Shown: positions 1 to 9,420, numbered from the stretch's first letter. The stretch is DNA of 54,791 nt from Bacillota bacterium (GCA_021821055.1 JAKACX010000010.1:1-54791), one strand, 5' to 3'. The notes: a model not told the origin generated them from the letters alone. Numbers and translations: made by a program.

Positions 1-94
1 CAACGAGAACCCTGTTCCCTTTCGCTGGCGATACAAGATGGAGTCGGCAGCACGACGGGAGCAGGTATAATAACATTATTTACGAATCGATCTA

Positions 95-2359
95 CTAGTT
101 CGAATTGTCGCTAGTTCCCAGCGTTGTATCAGTTTGGCTGCTCTGACCATCTCCGCCGCTCTGGCCAGCGCCGCTGCCCACAGAGACAGATGCGCCTGTG
201 TCCGTCCCACCAGAACCAGCGCTCACTGAGGCTCCGGTGCGAGGACCTTGCGAGCCGCTGCTTCCGTCGCCGGAGCCGCTCTGTTGCTGCTGGTTGCCCT
301 GTTGCTGATTCCCGTTCTGTTTTTGTTGATGGTCGCCCTGATTCTGCTGTCTGTCGCCCTTTTTCCGCTGCTGGTCGCTTTTTTTCTGTTGGCGCTTGCT
401 TTTTTTCTTCTGGTCGCCCGGATTCTGAGATCCACCGCCGCGCTGGCCGGCCTGTGAAAGCTGGTGCTTGTGGTGCCTATCTTCTTTATGACCGTTTGAA
501 TTCGTATGATTCGCGCGTTGTATGATCTGTGTATGGTCCTCGTGCTTCGTCTTCGTTGCGGAGTCAACAGTCACCTTCACCGATCCGGCGACCTTGCCGG
601 AGGTGGACTGACCGCTGGTCTTCGAGCCGTCAGCCGCCGAAGACGCACCCGTCCTGTCGCTCGCCTGCACCGCGACGCCACTCGCGCTCCCCGTGTTCAC
701 GACGCTCCGACCACCTTCGGCACCACGCGTCGCTCGATGTTGCTGCAGGACCTCATGCCCGGAGCCGGAGCCGACCCGTGACGCCTGCCCCTCAGACGTG
801 CCTTGCTGGCCGTCGCCCTCCTGGCCGTGGCCCTGCTGGCCACCGTCCTGGTTGTCGCCCTGCTTGCCGTCGCCACCCGCAGACGCGGACGCTCCCGGCG
901 TGGTGACGCGCACGGACGGAATAGGCTTGCCGCCTTTCGCGCCTCGCTCGCCGTTTCCCTGCTTGTCACCGCCCTGCTTCCCGTTTCCCTGCTTCCCGGA
1001 AGCGCCGTCGCCGTGCTTCTTGTCGCTCCCGCCGCCATGGCCCGTCGGATGATCGCCCCCGACCACCGCGCTGACCATCCCCTTACCCACCAACCCGCGC
1101 CGATCGGCGCCTCCCCCACCGTGCTGTCCATGGTCGGACGCGGCTCCGGGAACCAGTGGAGGCGATGGAACCTCGCCTTCCGCATGCACGCCGTCAGCGC
1201 TCTTTGGCGCGGCGCCAGCCTTAGTCGCAGCTTCTCCCTCCTGTGCGGAAGCGGGCGCTCCGCCGCCAACCTGCTGCGTGCTCACGATGTGCACGTTCAC
1301 CTTCGCCTTGGCCGTCACCGGCGGCTTGCTCGCCGCGCCGCGCACACCCGACTTGCCGCCCGCTGCTCCGGCAGTTCCGCTCTCACCCGCGGCGCCGCCC
1401 TTGCCAGCCGCGCGGTTCGGCGCGCCCGCGCCGACGTCGCCCGGCTTCTCTCCGTTTCCGGCGCCTTGTTCAGCCTGCGCCTCGACGACGCGCAACAACT
1501 GCCGCATGCTCTGCTTGACCGCACCCGGGCTCTGCGGTTCGATCCGGCTGAGTTCCAGGGCGAGCAACTGGTTGCCCTGCATTTGTTTTACAACGCTTGC
1601 CAACTGTTCCTCGCCGCCAACCGCCCGCGTCAGGTGTCCGTATACAATGTCCCGCCAGTTCACCGTCACACCCATGCGCTTCGCCTCCACGTACAGCGCC
1701 AGTCTGCCCGGCGAAACATGATAGGACAGCGCGCTCCTGAGCACGCCTTCCGGAACGACCAGCGACGCAATCTGCACATTGGCGCCCCTGAAGGTGCGCT
1801 GCACGGCCTCCTGCACATCGGCGCTCACGGCGCTGGACAACTGGCCGTTTCCGGCCGGAGCCGTCGCCACAATGATCGCGGCTCTTCCCCGCTTCATGTA
1901 CCCCTCGGCTACAAGACGGGCCACATAGCGTTTGAGCGCCCGGTGAATCGTCAGCCCTTCGAGTTGCAGTCCCTGCACCGTCCTCGCGCTTGAGGCGTCA
2001 AGGACCGCGACGCCAACCACGCGATCCGCTGAATTGAGCGTCAACTCCACGCTGGGATTGACGTCGAGCGACACGTAGGCGTACGGTTTTGCCCAAGCCG
2101 AGCGAACCTGCATCGTGGTGAGCGCAGTCGCGGCGATCAGGCAGGCAGCCGCCACCGCCGGCCACGAAAACCGCCGCCGCCCCGTGAAAAATCCGCGTTT
2201 CCCCACGGGCCGCCCCGGACTCGCCCATGGCGTCTCCACGTCCACCTCCGCACCGATCACCATCCCGGGAAGACGCGGCACGCGCACGTACCCAAGGTCG
2301 TTCGTGAGGACGACCGCAGTCCGCTCATCGACTATTTCCAGGACAATTCCCCGGCTCAT
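95..2359 (-). CDS. rsgI: RsgI-family membrane anti-sigma factor with long low-complexity C-terminus
   Basis: Predicted partner and inhibitor of SigI, which is encoded immediately upstream. The first ~55 residues match the RsgI N-terminal sigma-binding domain (GIVLEIVDERTAVVLTNDLG). A single membrane helix follows at about residues 65-90, then an external domain of about 110 residues with AYVSLDVNPSVEL, typical of RsgI proteins. From about residue 290 to the end (754 aa in all) the protein is low-complexity: Gly/Ser/Ala-rich, then Lys/Gln-rich with His, with repeated KQG and QQ tracts. I see no carbohydrate-binding module, unlike clostridial RsgI proteins. The ATG at 2359 is preferred over the in-frame GTG at 2365; a GGGGG-containing site lies 9 nt before it. 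The sigI stop codon abuts, so translation is probably coupled. The RsgI identity is firm; the function of the tail is unknown. Confidence 0.88.
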   Translation of the reverse strand: MSRGIVLEIVDERTAVVLTNDLGYVRVPRLPGMVIGAEVDVETPWASPGRPVGKRGFFTGRRRFSWPAVAAACLIAATALTTMQVRSAWAKPYAYVSLDVNPSVELTLNSADRVVGVAVLDASSARTVQGLQLEGLTIHRALKRYVARLVAEGYMKRGRAAIIVATAPAGNGQLSSAVSADVQEAVQRTFRGANVQIASLVVPEGVLRSALSYHVSPGRLALYVEAKRMGVTVNWRDIVYGHLTRAVGGEEQLASVVKQMQGNQLLALELSRIEPQSPGAVKQSMRQLLRVVEAQAEQGAGNGEKPGDVGAGAPNRAAGKGGAAGESGTAGAAGGKSGVRGAASKPPVTAKAKVNVHIVSTQQVGGGAPASAQEGEAATKAGAAPKSADGVHAEGEVPSPPLVPGAASDHGQHGGGGADRRGLVGKGMVSAVVGGDHPTGHGGGSDKKHGDGASGKQGNGKQGGDKQGNGERGAKGGKPIPSVRVTTPGASASAGGDGKQGDNQDGGQQGHGQEGDGQQGTSEGQASRVGSGSGHEVLQQHRATRGAEGGRSVVNTGSASGVAVQASDRTGASSAADGSKTSGQSTSGKVAGSVKVTVDSATKTKHEDHTQIIQRANHTNSNGHKEDRHHKHQLSQAGQRGGGSQNPGDQKKKSKRQQKKSDQQRKKGDRQQNQGDHQQKQNGNQQQGNQQQQSGSGDGSSGSQGPRTGASVSAGSGGTDTGASVSVGSGAGQSGGDGQSSQTDTTLGTSDNSN

Positions 2360-2365
2360 CCTCAC

Positions 2366-3100
2366 TCACCCCCTATGGACAAACGCCTGCAGCAGCTCAT
2401 AGTCCCCGAGCAAGAGGACCGTCACAGCAACGATGTAGCCCCGCTGGCGCTCCAGCGTCTTGCGGCTCACCGCCACCCTGGACTGCAACTGTTTGAGCGG
2501 CAGACTGCGCGACTTGAGGAACAATTGTCGCAGTTCCGCGTCCGAAGCGATCAGACGGGCCACTTCAATCGCATGCTCGCGCGCGTCCGCGTGTTTCGGC
2601 GACACCTCCACGAGCTCCAGAAACGACAGTCCAAATCGCTCCAGTTCCTGCGAGTACAATGCGATCTCCTGCGCCCGCGCGGTCGCCTCTTCGTCCTCCG
2701 AGTACGCGCGCACGGCGGTGGCATTCTCCACGGCATTCTGGATGTTGCCCTCGCCGTCCTCTTCGTCGAACGTCGTGAACGGCACTTCCCGCACGCGCAC
2801 CCCGCGGAAGGAATCGATCAAGCGCCTGCGCATGACCGTCTCCGCAAATCCGACAAAACTGCCGCGACCGGCCTGATAGGCGTCGATCGCTTCATTCATG
2901 GCCATGAGCGCAATCTGGAATTCATCGTCCGTCCGGGTCACGGGCCTCCGGCACGTGTCGCGCGCAACGCGCTCCACAAACGGGAAGTAATCCCGCAGAA
3001 GCTGCTCGCGCGCGTCTCCGTTTCCTTCCCGGGCTTGCGCGAGCAATGTTTCCAGCGTATCCGACGCAGCAGTAAGCTTGCGGCGAAAGGACAGTCGCAT
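2366..3100 (-). CDS. sigI: RNA polymerase sigma factor SigI
   Basis: SigI is an alternative sigma-70-family factor that in Bacillus responds to heat and envelope stress and in clostridia to polysaccharides. The protein has a region-2-like segment (LLRDYFPFVERVARDTCRR, then DDEFQIALMAMNEAIDAYQAGRGSF at about residues 60-85) and the SigI-specific C-terminal part with KTLERQRGYIVAVTVLL instead of a normal region 4. The chosen ATG at 3100 gives 244 aa, close to the family's usual ~250; an upstream ATG at 3148 is in frame but adds 16 residues without support and has no ribosome site. Its stop codon touches the start of rsgI, the usual sigI-rsgI arrangement. SigI operons are commonly autoregulated, but I could not define a promoter here with confidence. 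Confidence 0.9.
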   Translation of the reverse strand: MRLSFRRKLTAASDTLETLLAQAREGNGDAREQLLRDYFPFVERVARDTCRRPVTRTDDEFQIALMAMNEAIDAYQAGRGSFVGFAETVMRRRLIDSFRGVRVREVPFTTFDEEDGEGNIQNAVENATAVRAYSEDEEATARAQEIALYSQELERFGLSFLELVEVSPKHADAREHAIEVARLIASDAELRQLFLKSRSLPLKQLQSRVAVSRKTLERQRGYIVAVTVLLLGDYELLQAFVHRG

Positions 3101-3217
3101 AACTCGCGCAACCCACCCTTCTACAGAGATTCGTTGCCAGTCAAGCATTTATGACGCAGAATCCGGCACGCACGTGAAAATACCATCCGACTTCCCACCG
3201 ACCCGTCCGCCTTCATC

Positions 3218-4225
3218 TCACGGGGCCCCGCCGCGCAGAAAAGGCCGGCCAAAGTGGCGGTACGCCAACTCGGTCGCCTCTCTTCCCCGCGCCGTGCGCT
3301 GAAGCAGACCCATCTGCATCAGATACGGTTCGTAGACGTCCTCGAGCGTCCCGGCGTCCTCCCCGACCGTCGCGGCAAGCGTGTCGAGTCCCACGGGACC
3401 CCCGGAGAACTTGTCCATGATGGCAAGCAGGAGGCGGTGGTCGATTTCGTCAAGACCGTGCTCGTCCACGTTCATGCGGACCAAGGCGTCGCAGGCGACA
3501 GCACTGTCGATCACTCCGTCCCCGAGCACCTGGGCAAAATCGCGCACGCGCCTCAACAGTCGGTTTGCGATACGCGGCGTCCCGCGCGAGCGGCGCGCGA
3601 TCTCATGCGCTCCCGTACCTTCAACGGGCACCCGCAGGATGCCCGCCGCCCGCCTCACGATCAACTCCAGGTCGGACACCGGGAAGTAGGTCAGATGCTG
3701 CACCACGCCGAACCGATCGCGCAGCGGCGCCGAGAGCAGACCTGCGCGCGTCGTGGCGCCAACGAGCGTAAACTTCGGCAGGTCCAGCCGCAGGGACCGC
3801 GCGCCCGGCCCTTTGCCGAGAATGATATCGACCGCAAAGTCCTCCATCGCCGGGTACAGGACCTCTTCCACAGTCCGCGGCAGCCGGTGGATCTCGTCGA
3901 TGAACAGCACGTCGCCCTCTTCGAGATTGGTCAAAATGGCAGCCAAATCTCCCGCCCGCTCGACGGCGGGGCCGCTGGTCACGCGGATATTGACCCCGAG
4001 TTCATTTGCGATGATGTGTGCCAGGGACGTCTTTCCGAGCCCCGGGGGACCGTAGAACAGGACGTGGTCCAGAGCCTCGCGCCGCAACCGGGCGGCGTCG
4101 ATAAAGACGCGCAGGTTTTCCTTGACCCCGTGTTGGCCTACGAACTCGTCGAGCAGTCTCGGGCGCAGTGAATCTTCCTTCTCGTCCTCCTGGCGATATG
4201 CAGCATCCACGACCCGTTCCACCAT
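3218..4225 (-). CDS. ruvB: Holliday junction branch migration helicase RuvB
   Basis: Hexameric AAA+ motor that drives branch migration of Holliday junctions together with RuvA. Visible motifs are Walker A ([19 protein letters not shown], about residues 57-75), Walker B ([10 protein letters not shown]), the sensor/arginine-finger stretch ([18 protein letters not shown]) and the C-terminal winged-helix end ([18 protein letters not shown]). The 335 aa length is normal for the family. The ATG follows GGGGGTGA at 6 nt spacing. It lies downstream of ruvC and ruvA on the same strand, but a gap of 218 bp separates it from ruvA, more than in a tightly packed ruvAB pair. That gap (4226-4443) holds no gene I can support. 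Confidence 0.97.
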   Translation of the reverse strand: MVERVVDAAYRQEDEKEDSLRPRLLDEFVGQHGVKENLRVFIDAARLRREALDHVLFYGPPGLGKTSLAHIIANELGVNIRVTSGPAVERAGDLAAILTNLEEGDVLFIDEIHRLPRTVEEVLYPAMEDFAVDIILGKGPGARSLRLDLPKFTLVGATTRAGLLSAPLRDRFGVVQHLTYFPVSDLELIVRRAAGILRVPVEGTGAHEIARRSRGTPRIANRLLRRVRDFAQVLGDGVIDSAVACDALVRMNVDEHGLDEIDHRLLLAIMDKFSGGPVGLDTLAATVGEDAGTLEDVYEPYLMQMGLLQRTARGREATELAYRHFGRPFLRGGAP

Positions 4226-4443
4226 CGATCACCCCCAAACGGCATCGGCGCCGCGCGTGGCGGTCTACCCGGGAAATGCGAGTCAATCGGCCCGGCGCCA
4301 TCGAAGGCGCCCTATCGAATTCGCTTGCCCGCCCGTGATCCGCTTTCGCGCCGGCGCGCCGCACATGGCCTTCCGGGCGCTTCCACAGCGCTTTTTGTTC
4401 CTCTTTGCTTTGACGCGGGCGCGCCGCACACGGCGGTCTGCCG

Positions 4444-5067
4444 CTAGCGCGCGAGGCGGCGGAGGGCCTGGCGCACGATGTCCGCCGTGGGCAGAGCCTG
4501 CTCGGCGAACACCGACAGCGCGTCTATCACTTCGCGTTCCTGGAAGCCCAGTGCGAGCAGTGCCTCACGCGCCTCCACAAGGTGCGGCAGGACGTCCGGC
4601 CCCGGACTCTGCGCAGCCCGCGCCGCGTTCTTGCGCCCCTGGCCGGGATCGGGGAGGACCTGCGCCAGATCGTCGATCCGGTCGCGCAATTCCAGCGCGA
4701 TGCGCTTGGCAATCTTCGCTCCGATGCCCGGCACTGTCGTCAGCGCTTCCACGTCTTCCGTCTGGATCGCGCGTACAATCTGCGCCGCAGACAGCCGGCC
4801 AAACATCTGCAGGGCGAGTTTCGGCCCGACGCCCGTCGCGCTTTGCAGCCGCACGAACAGCCTGCGCTCCTCGTCACTGGCAAAACCGTATAGCAGTATC
4901 GCATCTTCGCGCACATGTTGGTAAGTAAAAAGGCGTAGCGCAGCGTCGCGTTCGGCCGACAGCCGCACGGATTCCGCGGTGAACACGCGGTAACCCACGC
5001 CGCCGACATCCAGCACAAGGGCATCGTCCTCAATCAGCGCCACCGTACCCGACAGAAAGGCGATCAT
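4444..5067 (-). CDS. ruvA: Holliday junction DNA-binding protein RuvA
   Basis: RuvA binds four-way junctions and loads RuvB. The protein begins MIAFLSGTVALIEDDALVLD, the family's characteristic OB-fold N-terminus. It has the two helix-hairpin-helix motifs (VRLQSATGVGPKLALQMFG and LTTVPGIGAKIAKRIALEL) and the C-terminal RuvB-contacting domain (VIDALSVFAEQALPTADIVRQALRRLAR). The open frame continues 43 codons upstream, but family alignment and a GGGGGAA ribosome site put the start at the ATG at 5067, giving 207 aa. ruvC ends 28 bp upstream, so ruvC and ruvA are probably one transcript. Confidence 0.96.
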   Translation of the reverse strand: MIAFLSGTVALIEDDALVLDVGGVGYRVFTAESVRLSAERDAALRLFTYQHVREDAILLYGFASDEERRLFVRLQSATGVGPKLALQMFGRLSAAQIVRAIQTEDVEALTTVPGIGAKIAKRIALELRDRIDDLAQVLPDPGQGRKNAARAAQSPGPDVLPHLVEAREALLALGFQEREVIDALSVFAEQALPTADIVRQALRRLAR

Positions 5068-5095
5068 CCTAACCCGTTCCCCCAGACCGTGCCAT

Positions 5096-5647
5096 TCAGA
5101 GTAGTCGGCGCGATCCGTCTTTGGCGGCGCCGCTTTGCGCCTCGTGCGCCGCCGCAACTTGGGCGATGCGCTGCCGCTGCAATCCCAGACAGGCATGCGC
5201 CAGCGCGACGGCCAGGGCGTCGGCGGCGTCGTCCGGTTTTGGACGGACGGACAGCCCGAGCAAAACCCGCACCATCTCCTGGACCTGCTGCTTGTCCGCG
5301 GCGCCGTAGCCCGTGACCGCCTTTTTCACCTGCACTGGCGTGTAGTCGAACTGCGGAATGCCCGCGATCTCCGCGGCCAGTACGACCACTCCCCGCGCTT
5401 CGGACGCAACGAGCGCCGTCGTGACATTGCGGCTGAAAAACAGTTGCTCGATCGCCATCACGTCCGGCCTGCGCTCACGGATGACGTCGCTCACGCCCTC
5501 ATGGATCCGCATGAGCCTGACGCCCGTCGGGGTGTGCGGCACCGTCTCGATGCAACCGTATTCGACGGCCGTATGCCGATTCCCTTTCGCGTCGATCACG
5601 CCAAAACCGAGTCTCCCGAACCCGGGATCAATACCCAATATCCGCAC
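5096..5647 (-). CDS. ruvC: Holliday junction resolvase RuvC
   Basis: Endonuclease that cuts Holliday junctions symmetrically, completing RuvAB processing. It has the N-terminal RILGIDPGFGRLGFGVID with the first catalytic Asp, then IEQLFFSRNVTTALVASEARGV with the catalytic Glu, QVKKAVTGYGAADKQQVQEMV, and DDAADALAVALAHA carrying the C-terminal Asp pair. The start is taken as the GTG at 5647, because GGGGAGG sits exactly 6 nt before it and the resulting protein begins at the conserved RILGIDPG block (183 aa). The ATG 12 bp upstream at 5659-5662 overlaps that ribosome site itself and is less likely. Confidence 0.95.
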   Translation of the reverse strand: MRILGIDPGFGRLGFGVIDAKGNRHTAVEYGCIETVPHTPTGVRLMRIHEGVSDVIRERRPDVMAIEQLFFSRNVTTALVASEARGVVVLAAEIAGIPQFDYTPVQVKKAVTGYGAADKQQVQEMVRVLLGLSVRPKPDDAADALAVALAHACLGLQRQRIAQVAAAHEAQSGAAKDGSRRLL

Positions 5648-5675
5648 TTCGCGCCTCCCCATGCCCGAGTCCGCC

Positions 5676-6407
5676 TCAGTCGGCGAACTCGGCGTTCGTA
5701 TAGACACTCTGCACGTCATCGTGTTCTTCAAGAAGAGTCAAGAGGGCCGAAGCGCGCTCCTCGTCCTCCTGCGGCACCGTCAGCATCGTCGACGGAACGT
5801 ACGCCACGCGCGCGCCCTCGAATGTCGCGCCCGCCCCGCGCAACATCTCTTCGAGCCCGGACGCCGCTTCCAAGTCGACGTAAAGCAAGAACTCCTCGTC
5901 CGTCTCCTCCACGTCATCGGCTCCGCCCTCGAGGGCGAGCAGGGTCAGGTCGTCCGCAGACAGACCCAAAGACTCTTTGGCCACGGTCAAAAGCCCTTTG
6001 CGCGCAAACATCCATGCCACACAGCCCGTCTCGCCGAGGTTTCCGCCGTGCCTCGCGAACAGGTGGCGCACTTCCGCCGCCGTGCGGTTGCGGTTGTCGG
6101 ACGACAGTTCCAGCATGACCGCAAACCCGCCTGGCCCGTAGCCTTCATAGATGAATTCCTCGTAGGCGACGCCCTCCACATTGCCCAAAGCCTTGCCAAT
6201 CGTGCGCTGCAGCGTGTCGTTCGGCACACTGCCTGCGCGCGCCTTCTCCAGCGCGACCTTGAGCGCGTAATTCACATCGGGATTCGCGCCGCCGCGCCTC
6301 ACGGCCACGTACACGTCGCGGCACAGCCGCGTGAACATGTGGCCGCGCGAGGCGTCCTGTCTGCCCTTGCGGTGAGCGATGTTCTTCCACTTGGAATGTC
6401 CGGACAA
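5676..6407 (-). CDS. YebC/PmpR-family transcriptional regulator
   Basis: YebC/PmpR family proteins are three-domain cytoplasmic proteins described as DNA-binding regulators and, for some members, as factors helping ribosomes through proline stretches. The N-terminal block GHSKWKNIAHRKGRQDASRG is the family signature, and GVAYEEFIYEGYGPGGFAVMLE is the conserved central segment. The start is a TTG at 6405-6407: a perfect AGGAGG at 6415-6420 lies 7 nt upstream, and the product then begins LSGHSKWKN as in homologues. The in-frame ATG at 6431 precedes that ribosome site and is rejected. Length is 243 aa, normal for the family. It sits between nadE and ruvC, a common neighbourhood for this gene. 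Confidence 0.94.
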   Translation of the reverse strand: MSGHSKWKNIAHRKGRQDASRGHMFTRLCRDVYVAVRRGGANPDVNYALKVALEKARAGSVPNDTLQRTIGKALGNVEGVAYEEFIYEGYGPGGFAVMLELSSDNRNRTAAEVRHLFARHGGNLGETGCVAWMFARKGLLTVAKESLGLSADDLTLLALEGGADDVEETDEEFLLYVDLEAASGLEEMLRGAGATFEGARVAYVPSTMLTVPQEDEERASALLTLLEEHDDVQSVYTNAEFAD

Positions 6408-6463
6408 ACTCCCGCCTCCTGACTTCGCCACGCCGTCTCATGGCGGACGCATATCTCCCGCCG

Positions 6464-6533
6464 CGTCCCATCCCCGTCGTCACATGTCCGCCGCGTCACA
6501 TGCTTGCCGTCCCATCCCTGCCGTCACATGCCC
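6464..6533. repeat. Imperfect 26-bp direct repeats downstream of nadE
   Basis: Two 26-bp copies at 6464-6489 and 6508-6533 agree at 23 positions, and a related partial copy lies between them. On the minus strand the shared core is CATGTGACG, present three times. The second copy overlaps the nadE stop codon at 6524-6526. The core is shared with inverted repeats at 12112-12231 and 40304-40352. No function is known to me. Confidence 0.6.
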
Positions 6534-7504
6534 CAGTCCCGCGGATAGCGAAAGTCAATCCCGATCGTGCGGCTAGACAGTTTCGCGATCACCGGCATGC
6601 GCCGCTTGAAGTGATTCTGCCGCATCCTGCGCTCCACGAGACGCACCACGGCTTCAGAAAAACCGAGTTCCACGACGCGCGGGGCCGGCAGCCGTTCGTC
6701 GACCAACAGGTGCAAGATGGCGTCCGCCTCCCCATAGGTGAAGCCGAGTTCATCCTCGTCGGTCTGGTCCGCCCACAGGTCGGCCGACGGCGGCTTCTCC
6801 CGGATGCTTTGCGGCACGCCGATCACTTCCGCCACCGCCCTCACCTGCGTCTTGTAGAGGTCGCCGACAGGATTGAGGGCCGACGCCAGGTCGCCGAACT
6901 GCGTGCCGTACCCGAGCAGAAGTTCCGTCTTGTTACTCGTGCCGAGCGGCAGCGCGCGAAAGACCGCCGACTGGTCGTACAGGATCGACATCCGTTCGCG
7001 CGCCATCTTGTTGCCGCGCCGCAGCGCCGATGCGTCCGTCGCCCGCGCAAAATACGCGTCGATCTGGGGAGTGATGTCCACGACAAGCTCGGGCAGGCCA
7101 AGATCGGCCAGCACCTTGCGGGCGTCCGCCAGACTCTCCGGGTTGCTCGCGCGGTACGGCATGATGACCGGGTGCACGCGTTCCCTGCCCAGCGCCTCGA
7201 CCGCCAGGTAGGCCACCACCGCGCTGTCAATACCGCCCGACAGTCCGAACACCACGTCCGCGTACCCGGTCTTGCGCACTTCCTCCCGCAAGAACGCGTG
7301 CAGGATGGGAACCGCCCGGCCGACATCCGTCGCCAGCCTGGCTCCGATGCGACCGACCTCCCGCGCCCCTTCCTGTGGACCTGCCTGCTCCGCGCCCCCC
7401 GGACCTGCCTGCGCCGCCGCGCGCGCATCGCCGTGCGCGTCGTTCGTCGGCCCGCCACGCGAGATGTCCGTCACAGCCTCCTGCATTGCCGCCACCTCTC
7501 TCAC
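6524..7504 (-). CDS. nadE: NAD(+) synthetase, ammonia-dependent type catalytic subunit
   Basis: Catalyses ATP-dependent amidation of nicotinic acid adenine dinucleotide, the last step of NAD synthesis. The N-type ATP pyrophosphatase loop is clear ([23 protein letters not shown], about residues 84-106), as are [34 protein letters not shown] and [23 protein letters not shown]. The first ~55 residues are Ala/Gly-rich and probably disordered. The GTG start at 7504 overlaps the stop of the upstream amidase gene (GTGA) and has GGAG 5 nt before it, so the two are translationally coupled. In frame, an ATG at 7486 is an alternative start. Together with the adjacent amidase this looks like a two-polypeptide glutamine-dependent NAD synthetase. 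Confidence 0.93.
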   Translation of the reverse strand: MREVAAMQEAVTDISRGGPTNDAHGDARAAAQAGPGGAEQAGPQEGAREVGRIGARLATDVGRAVPILHAFLREEVRKTGYADVVFGLSGGIDSAVVAYLAVEALGRERVHPVIMPYRASNPESLADARKVLADLGLPELVVDITPQIDAYFARATDASALRRGNKMARERMSILYDQSAVFRALPLGTSNKTELLLGYGTQFGDLASALNPVGDLYKTQVRAVAEVIGVPQSIREKPPSADLWADQTDEDELGFTYGEADAILHLLVDERLPAPRVVELGFSEAVVRLVERRMRQNHFKRRMPVIAKLSSRTIGIDFRYPRDWGM

Positions 7505-8352
7505 CTCCGCTCCGCCAATTTGGCCAGTGTGCGCAGCGTCAGATGCACGTCCTCGTCGCGCAACAGCGGCGTGCGATAACGTTCGCGCCGCACGGACTCA
7601 AGATCCAGTTCCACCACGCACAGCGCCCGCTCGTGGGAATCCGTGCCGCCGACGATCTCTCCGTCCGGCGCAACAACAAACGAATGCCCGAAAAAGAACA
7701 GTCCGTCCTCGAACCCCACCCGATTGACAAACACGATGTAGCAAGAGAAGAGCTGCGCGTATGTGCGCAGCATCCGCTCCCAGAACGCCTGCGCGCCCGA
7801 GTTTGGGTCGCCGCCCAAGGCCCGTCCCGGTCCGGACGCGGGGATCAACAGCACGTCCGCTCCCGAGAGGGCGAGCAGATACGGAACCGAGGGATGCCAC
7901 GCGTCTTCGCAGATCATGACCCCCGCCCGCGCCTCGTCGCGAAAGTCGAACGTCTCGACGGCTCCGCCCCGCGCGACGTGTCTGCCCTCCTCGAAGAGCC
8001 CGTACGTCGGCAGGTAGAGCTTGCGGTGCACGTGCGCGATGCGCCCGCCAGCGGCGTAAGCGGCGGCGACGTAAAAACGGTGGTCCGGCCCCTCCTCGAT
8101 CATGCTGAACAACACATCGATGTCCTCGCTGGCCTTGATCAACGGTTCGAGCACGGGGTCGGTCAGGCTGCAGGCCACCTCATACGTCAGGTCCTTGAGC
8201 AGATAGCCGGTCAGTCCGAGTTCCGGGAAGACAACAACGTCCGCACCCTGCGAAATGGCCTGCGCGATGGCCGCCATATGCGTCTGGACATTGGCCGAAA
8301 CGTCCCCGAGAACAGGAGAGACTTGTCCCAAAGCAATGCGAATCGATTGCAC
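7501..8352 (-). CDS. Nitrilase-superfamily amidase, probable glutaminase subunit for NadE
   Basis: Carbon-nitrogen hydrolase with the full Glu-Lys-Cys triad: Glu44 in [11 protein letters not shown], Lys111 in [19 protein letters not shown] and Cys148 in [11 protein letters not shown] (numbering from the chosen GTG). The [10 protein letters not shown] and [11 protein letters not shown] blocks are those of the glutamine amidotransferase domain of NadE-type NAD synthetases. Its stop overlaps the nadE start, so I infer it hydrolyses glutamine and supplies ammonia to NadE as a separate subunit. The start is uncertain: the GTG at 8352 has GGGGGAG 11 nt upstream, a GTG at 8364 abuts that site, and an ATG at 8397 has no ribosome site. 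A general amidase role is the alternative. Confidence 0.85.
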   Translation of the reverse strand: MQSIRIALGQVSPVLGDVSANVQTHMAAIAQAISQGADVVVFPELGLTGYLLKDLTYEVACSLTDPVLEPLIKASEDIDVLFSMIEEGPDHRFYVAAAYAAGGRIAHVHRKLYLPTYGLFEEGRHVARGGAVETFDFRDEARAGVMICEDAWHPSVPYLLALSGADVLLIPASGPGRALGGDPNSGAQAFWERMLRTYAQLFSCYIVFVNRVGFEDGLFFFGHSFVVAPDGEIVGGTDSHERALCVVELDLESVRRERYRTPLLRDEDVHLTLRTLAKLAERR

Positions 8353-8412
8353 GAACGTTTTCACTCCCCCAACCCATTTCGGACTCGCACCATACACGTT
8401 GCAGCCAGTATA

Positions 8413-9375
8413 TCACGCCCGCGCGCCCGCGCGCCTCGCCTCGATCGTCGCCGCGTACCGGACGCGCGTCGCCGCCCTCGTTCGGGAACGCGCCGACACC
8501 GCCCGCGAACTGTCGCCCACCTCGCGCAGCAGCTGCGCCGGGTAGCCGCGCAGCGCCGAGAGCACCGCGATGTGCTGGTCGCTCAGGTCCGCCACGCGCA
8601 CGTAGGCGTCGATCATGTCGGCAAATGCGCGTTCCTCGCGCGGCGCGCTGTATGTCATGTGGCCGTACAATTGAAACAGGTCGTACAATGGGGAATCGCA
8701 CCCCGCCAGATCGAAATCGATCAGGCGGGCGGGCGCCCCCGCGTCCATCAGGATGTTGTGCGGCGCCAGATCGCGGTGGCAGACGATTCCCTCGCTGCGG
8801 TCCCGCGCGGTGAGACGGCCGATTGCCTCCGCGGGCAACTCGCGCAAAGCGTGCGCAGCCGCATCGCGCCAACGCCGCCACTCAGCGCGCGACAGCCCCG
8901 GAACGCCGCCGTCCCGGGCGGCTTGGCTCGCCTCGTCGAGCCGGTGGGCGAGTTTTTGCATCAGCGTGGGGGGGTGCCGCAGGGCGAACGGCAGGCGCAC
9001 ACGCACCTTGTGCAGGCGCGCGACGGCTTGCGCCGCCGCCCTGCGTTCACCCGCATCGCGAAAGTCCGCGTGGCGGCCCCTCTGCCAAGGCTCGACCGTC
9101 ACGAGTCCCCCGGGGACCGGCTGCGCGAGCCGGCCGTCCACCGTCTCGCGCAGGGCAGGGCAGATCCCCTGCGCGGCAAGCTCCCGCTTGAGTTCGCCTA
9201 TGGCCAGCAGGTGGTCGGCGGACAGGCCGTCGGCCGCGTCATAGCGCTTGCACATAAACCTTCCCTGGTCCGTCAACAACCCGACAACACTGCGCAGCGG
9301 GAGCACCGCGCGCACGTCCAGCCGATACGTCCTGCCGAGCAGCGAAACGGCGTCCGGCGTCATCCACTTCTCCAT
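8413..9375 (-). CDS. CotS/CotI-like spore coat kinase (APH fold)
   Basis: Protein-kinase-like fold of the aminoglycoside phosphotransferase/HSK2 type. The catalytic loop VCHRDLAPHNILMD (HxDxxxxN) lies near residue 208 and the metal-binding DFD in ARLIDFDLAGCDSPLYDLFQ follows. The layout, with an N-terminal segment containing RFMCKRYDAADGLSADHL and LYDLFQLYGHMTYS, resembles the CotS/CotI/YutH coat-associated kinases of spore formers. It neighbours a LysM coat-like protein, which supports that reading. Length (320 aa) is typical. The substrate is unknown; a small-molecule kinase is a possible alternative. The start ATG has GGGTGA 4 nt upstream. The last ~35 residues are Arg/Ala-rich. Confidence 0.75.
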   Translation of the reverse strand: MEKWMTPDAVSLLGRTYRLDVRAVLPLRSVVGLLTDQGRFMCKRYDAADGLSADHLLAIGELKRELAAQGICPALRETVDGRLAQPVPGGLVTVEPWQRGRHADFRDAGERRAAAQAVARLHKVRVRLPFALRHPPTLMQKLAHRLDEASQAARDGGVPGLSRAEWRRWRDAAAHALRELPAEAIGRLTARDRSEGIVCHRDLAPHNILMDAGAPARLIDFDLAGCDSPLYDLFQLYGHMTYSAPREERAFADMIDAYVRVADLSDQHIAVLSALRGYPAQLLREVGDSSRAVSARSRTRAATRVRYAATIEARRAGARA

Positions 9376-9420
9376 AAGCTCACCCGTTCCGTGCGCGGCG
9401 CAACTCGCCCCCGCGGATTG

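Noticed and set aside
67-72. TATAAT on the + strand
   Set aside because: No -35 at suitable spacing and no downstream + strand gene.
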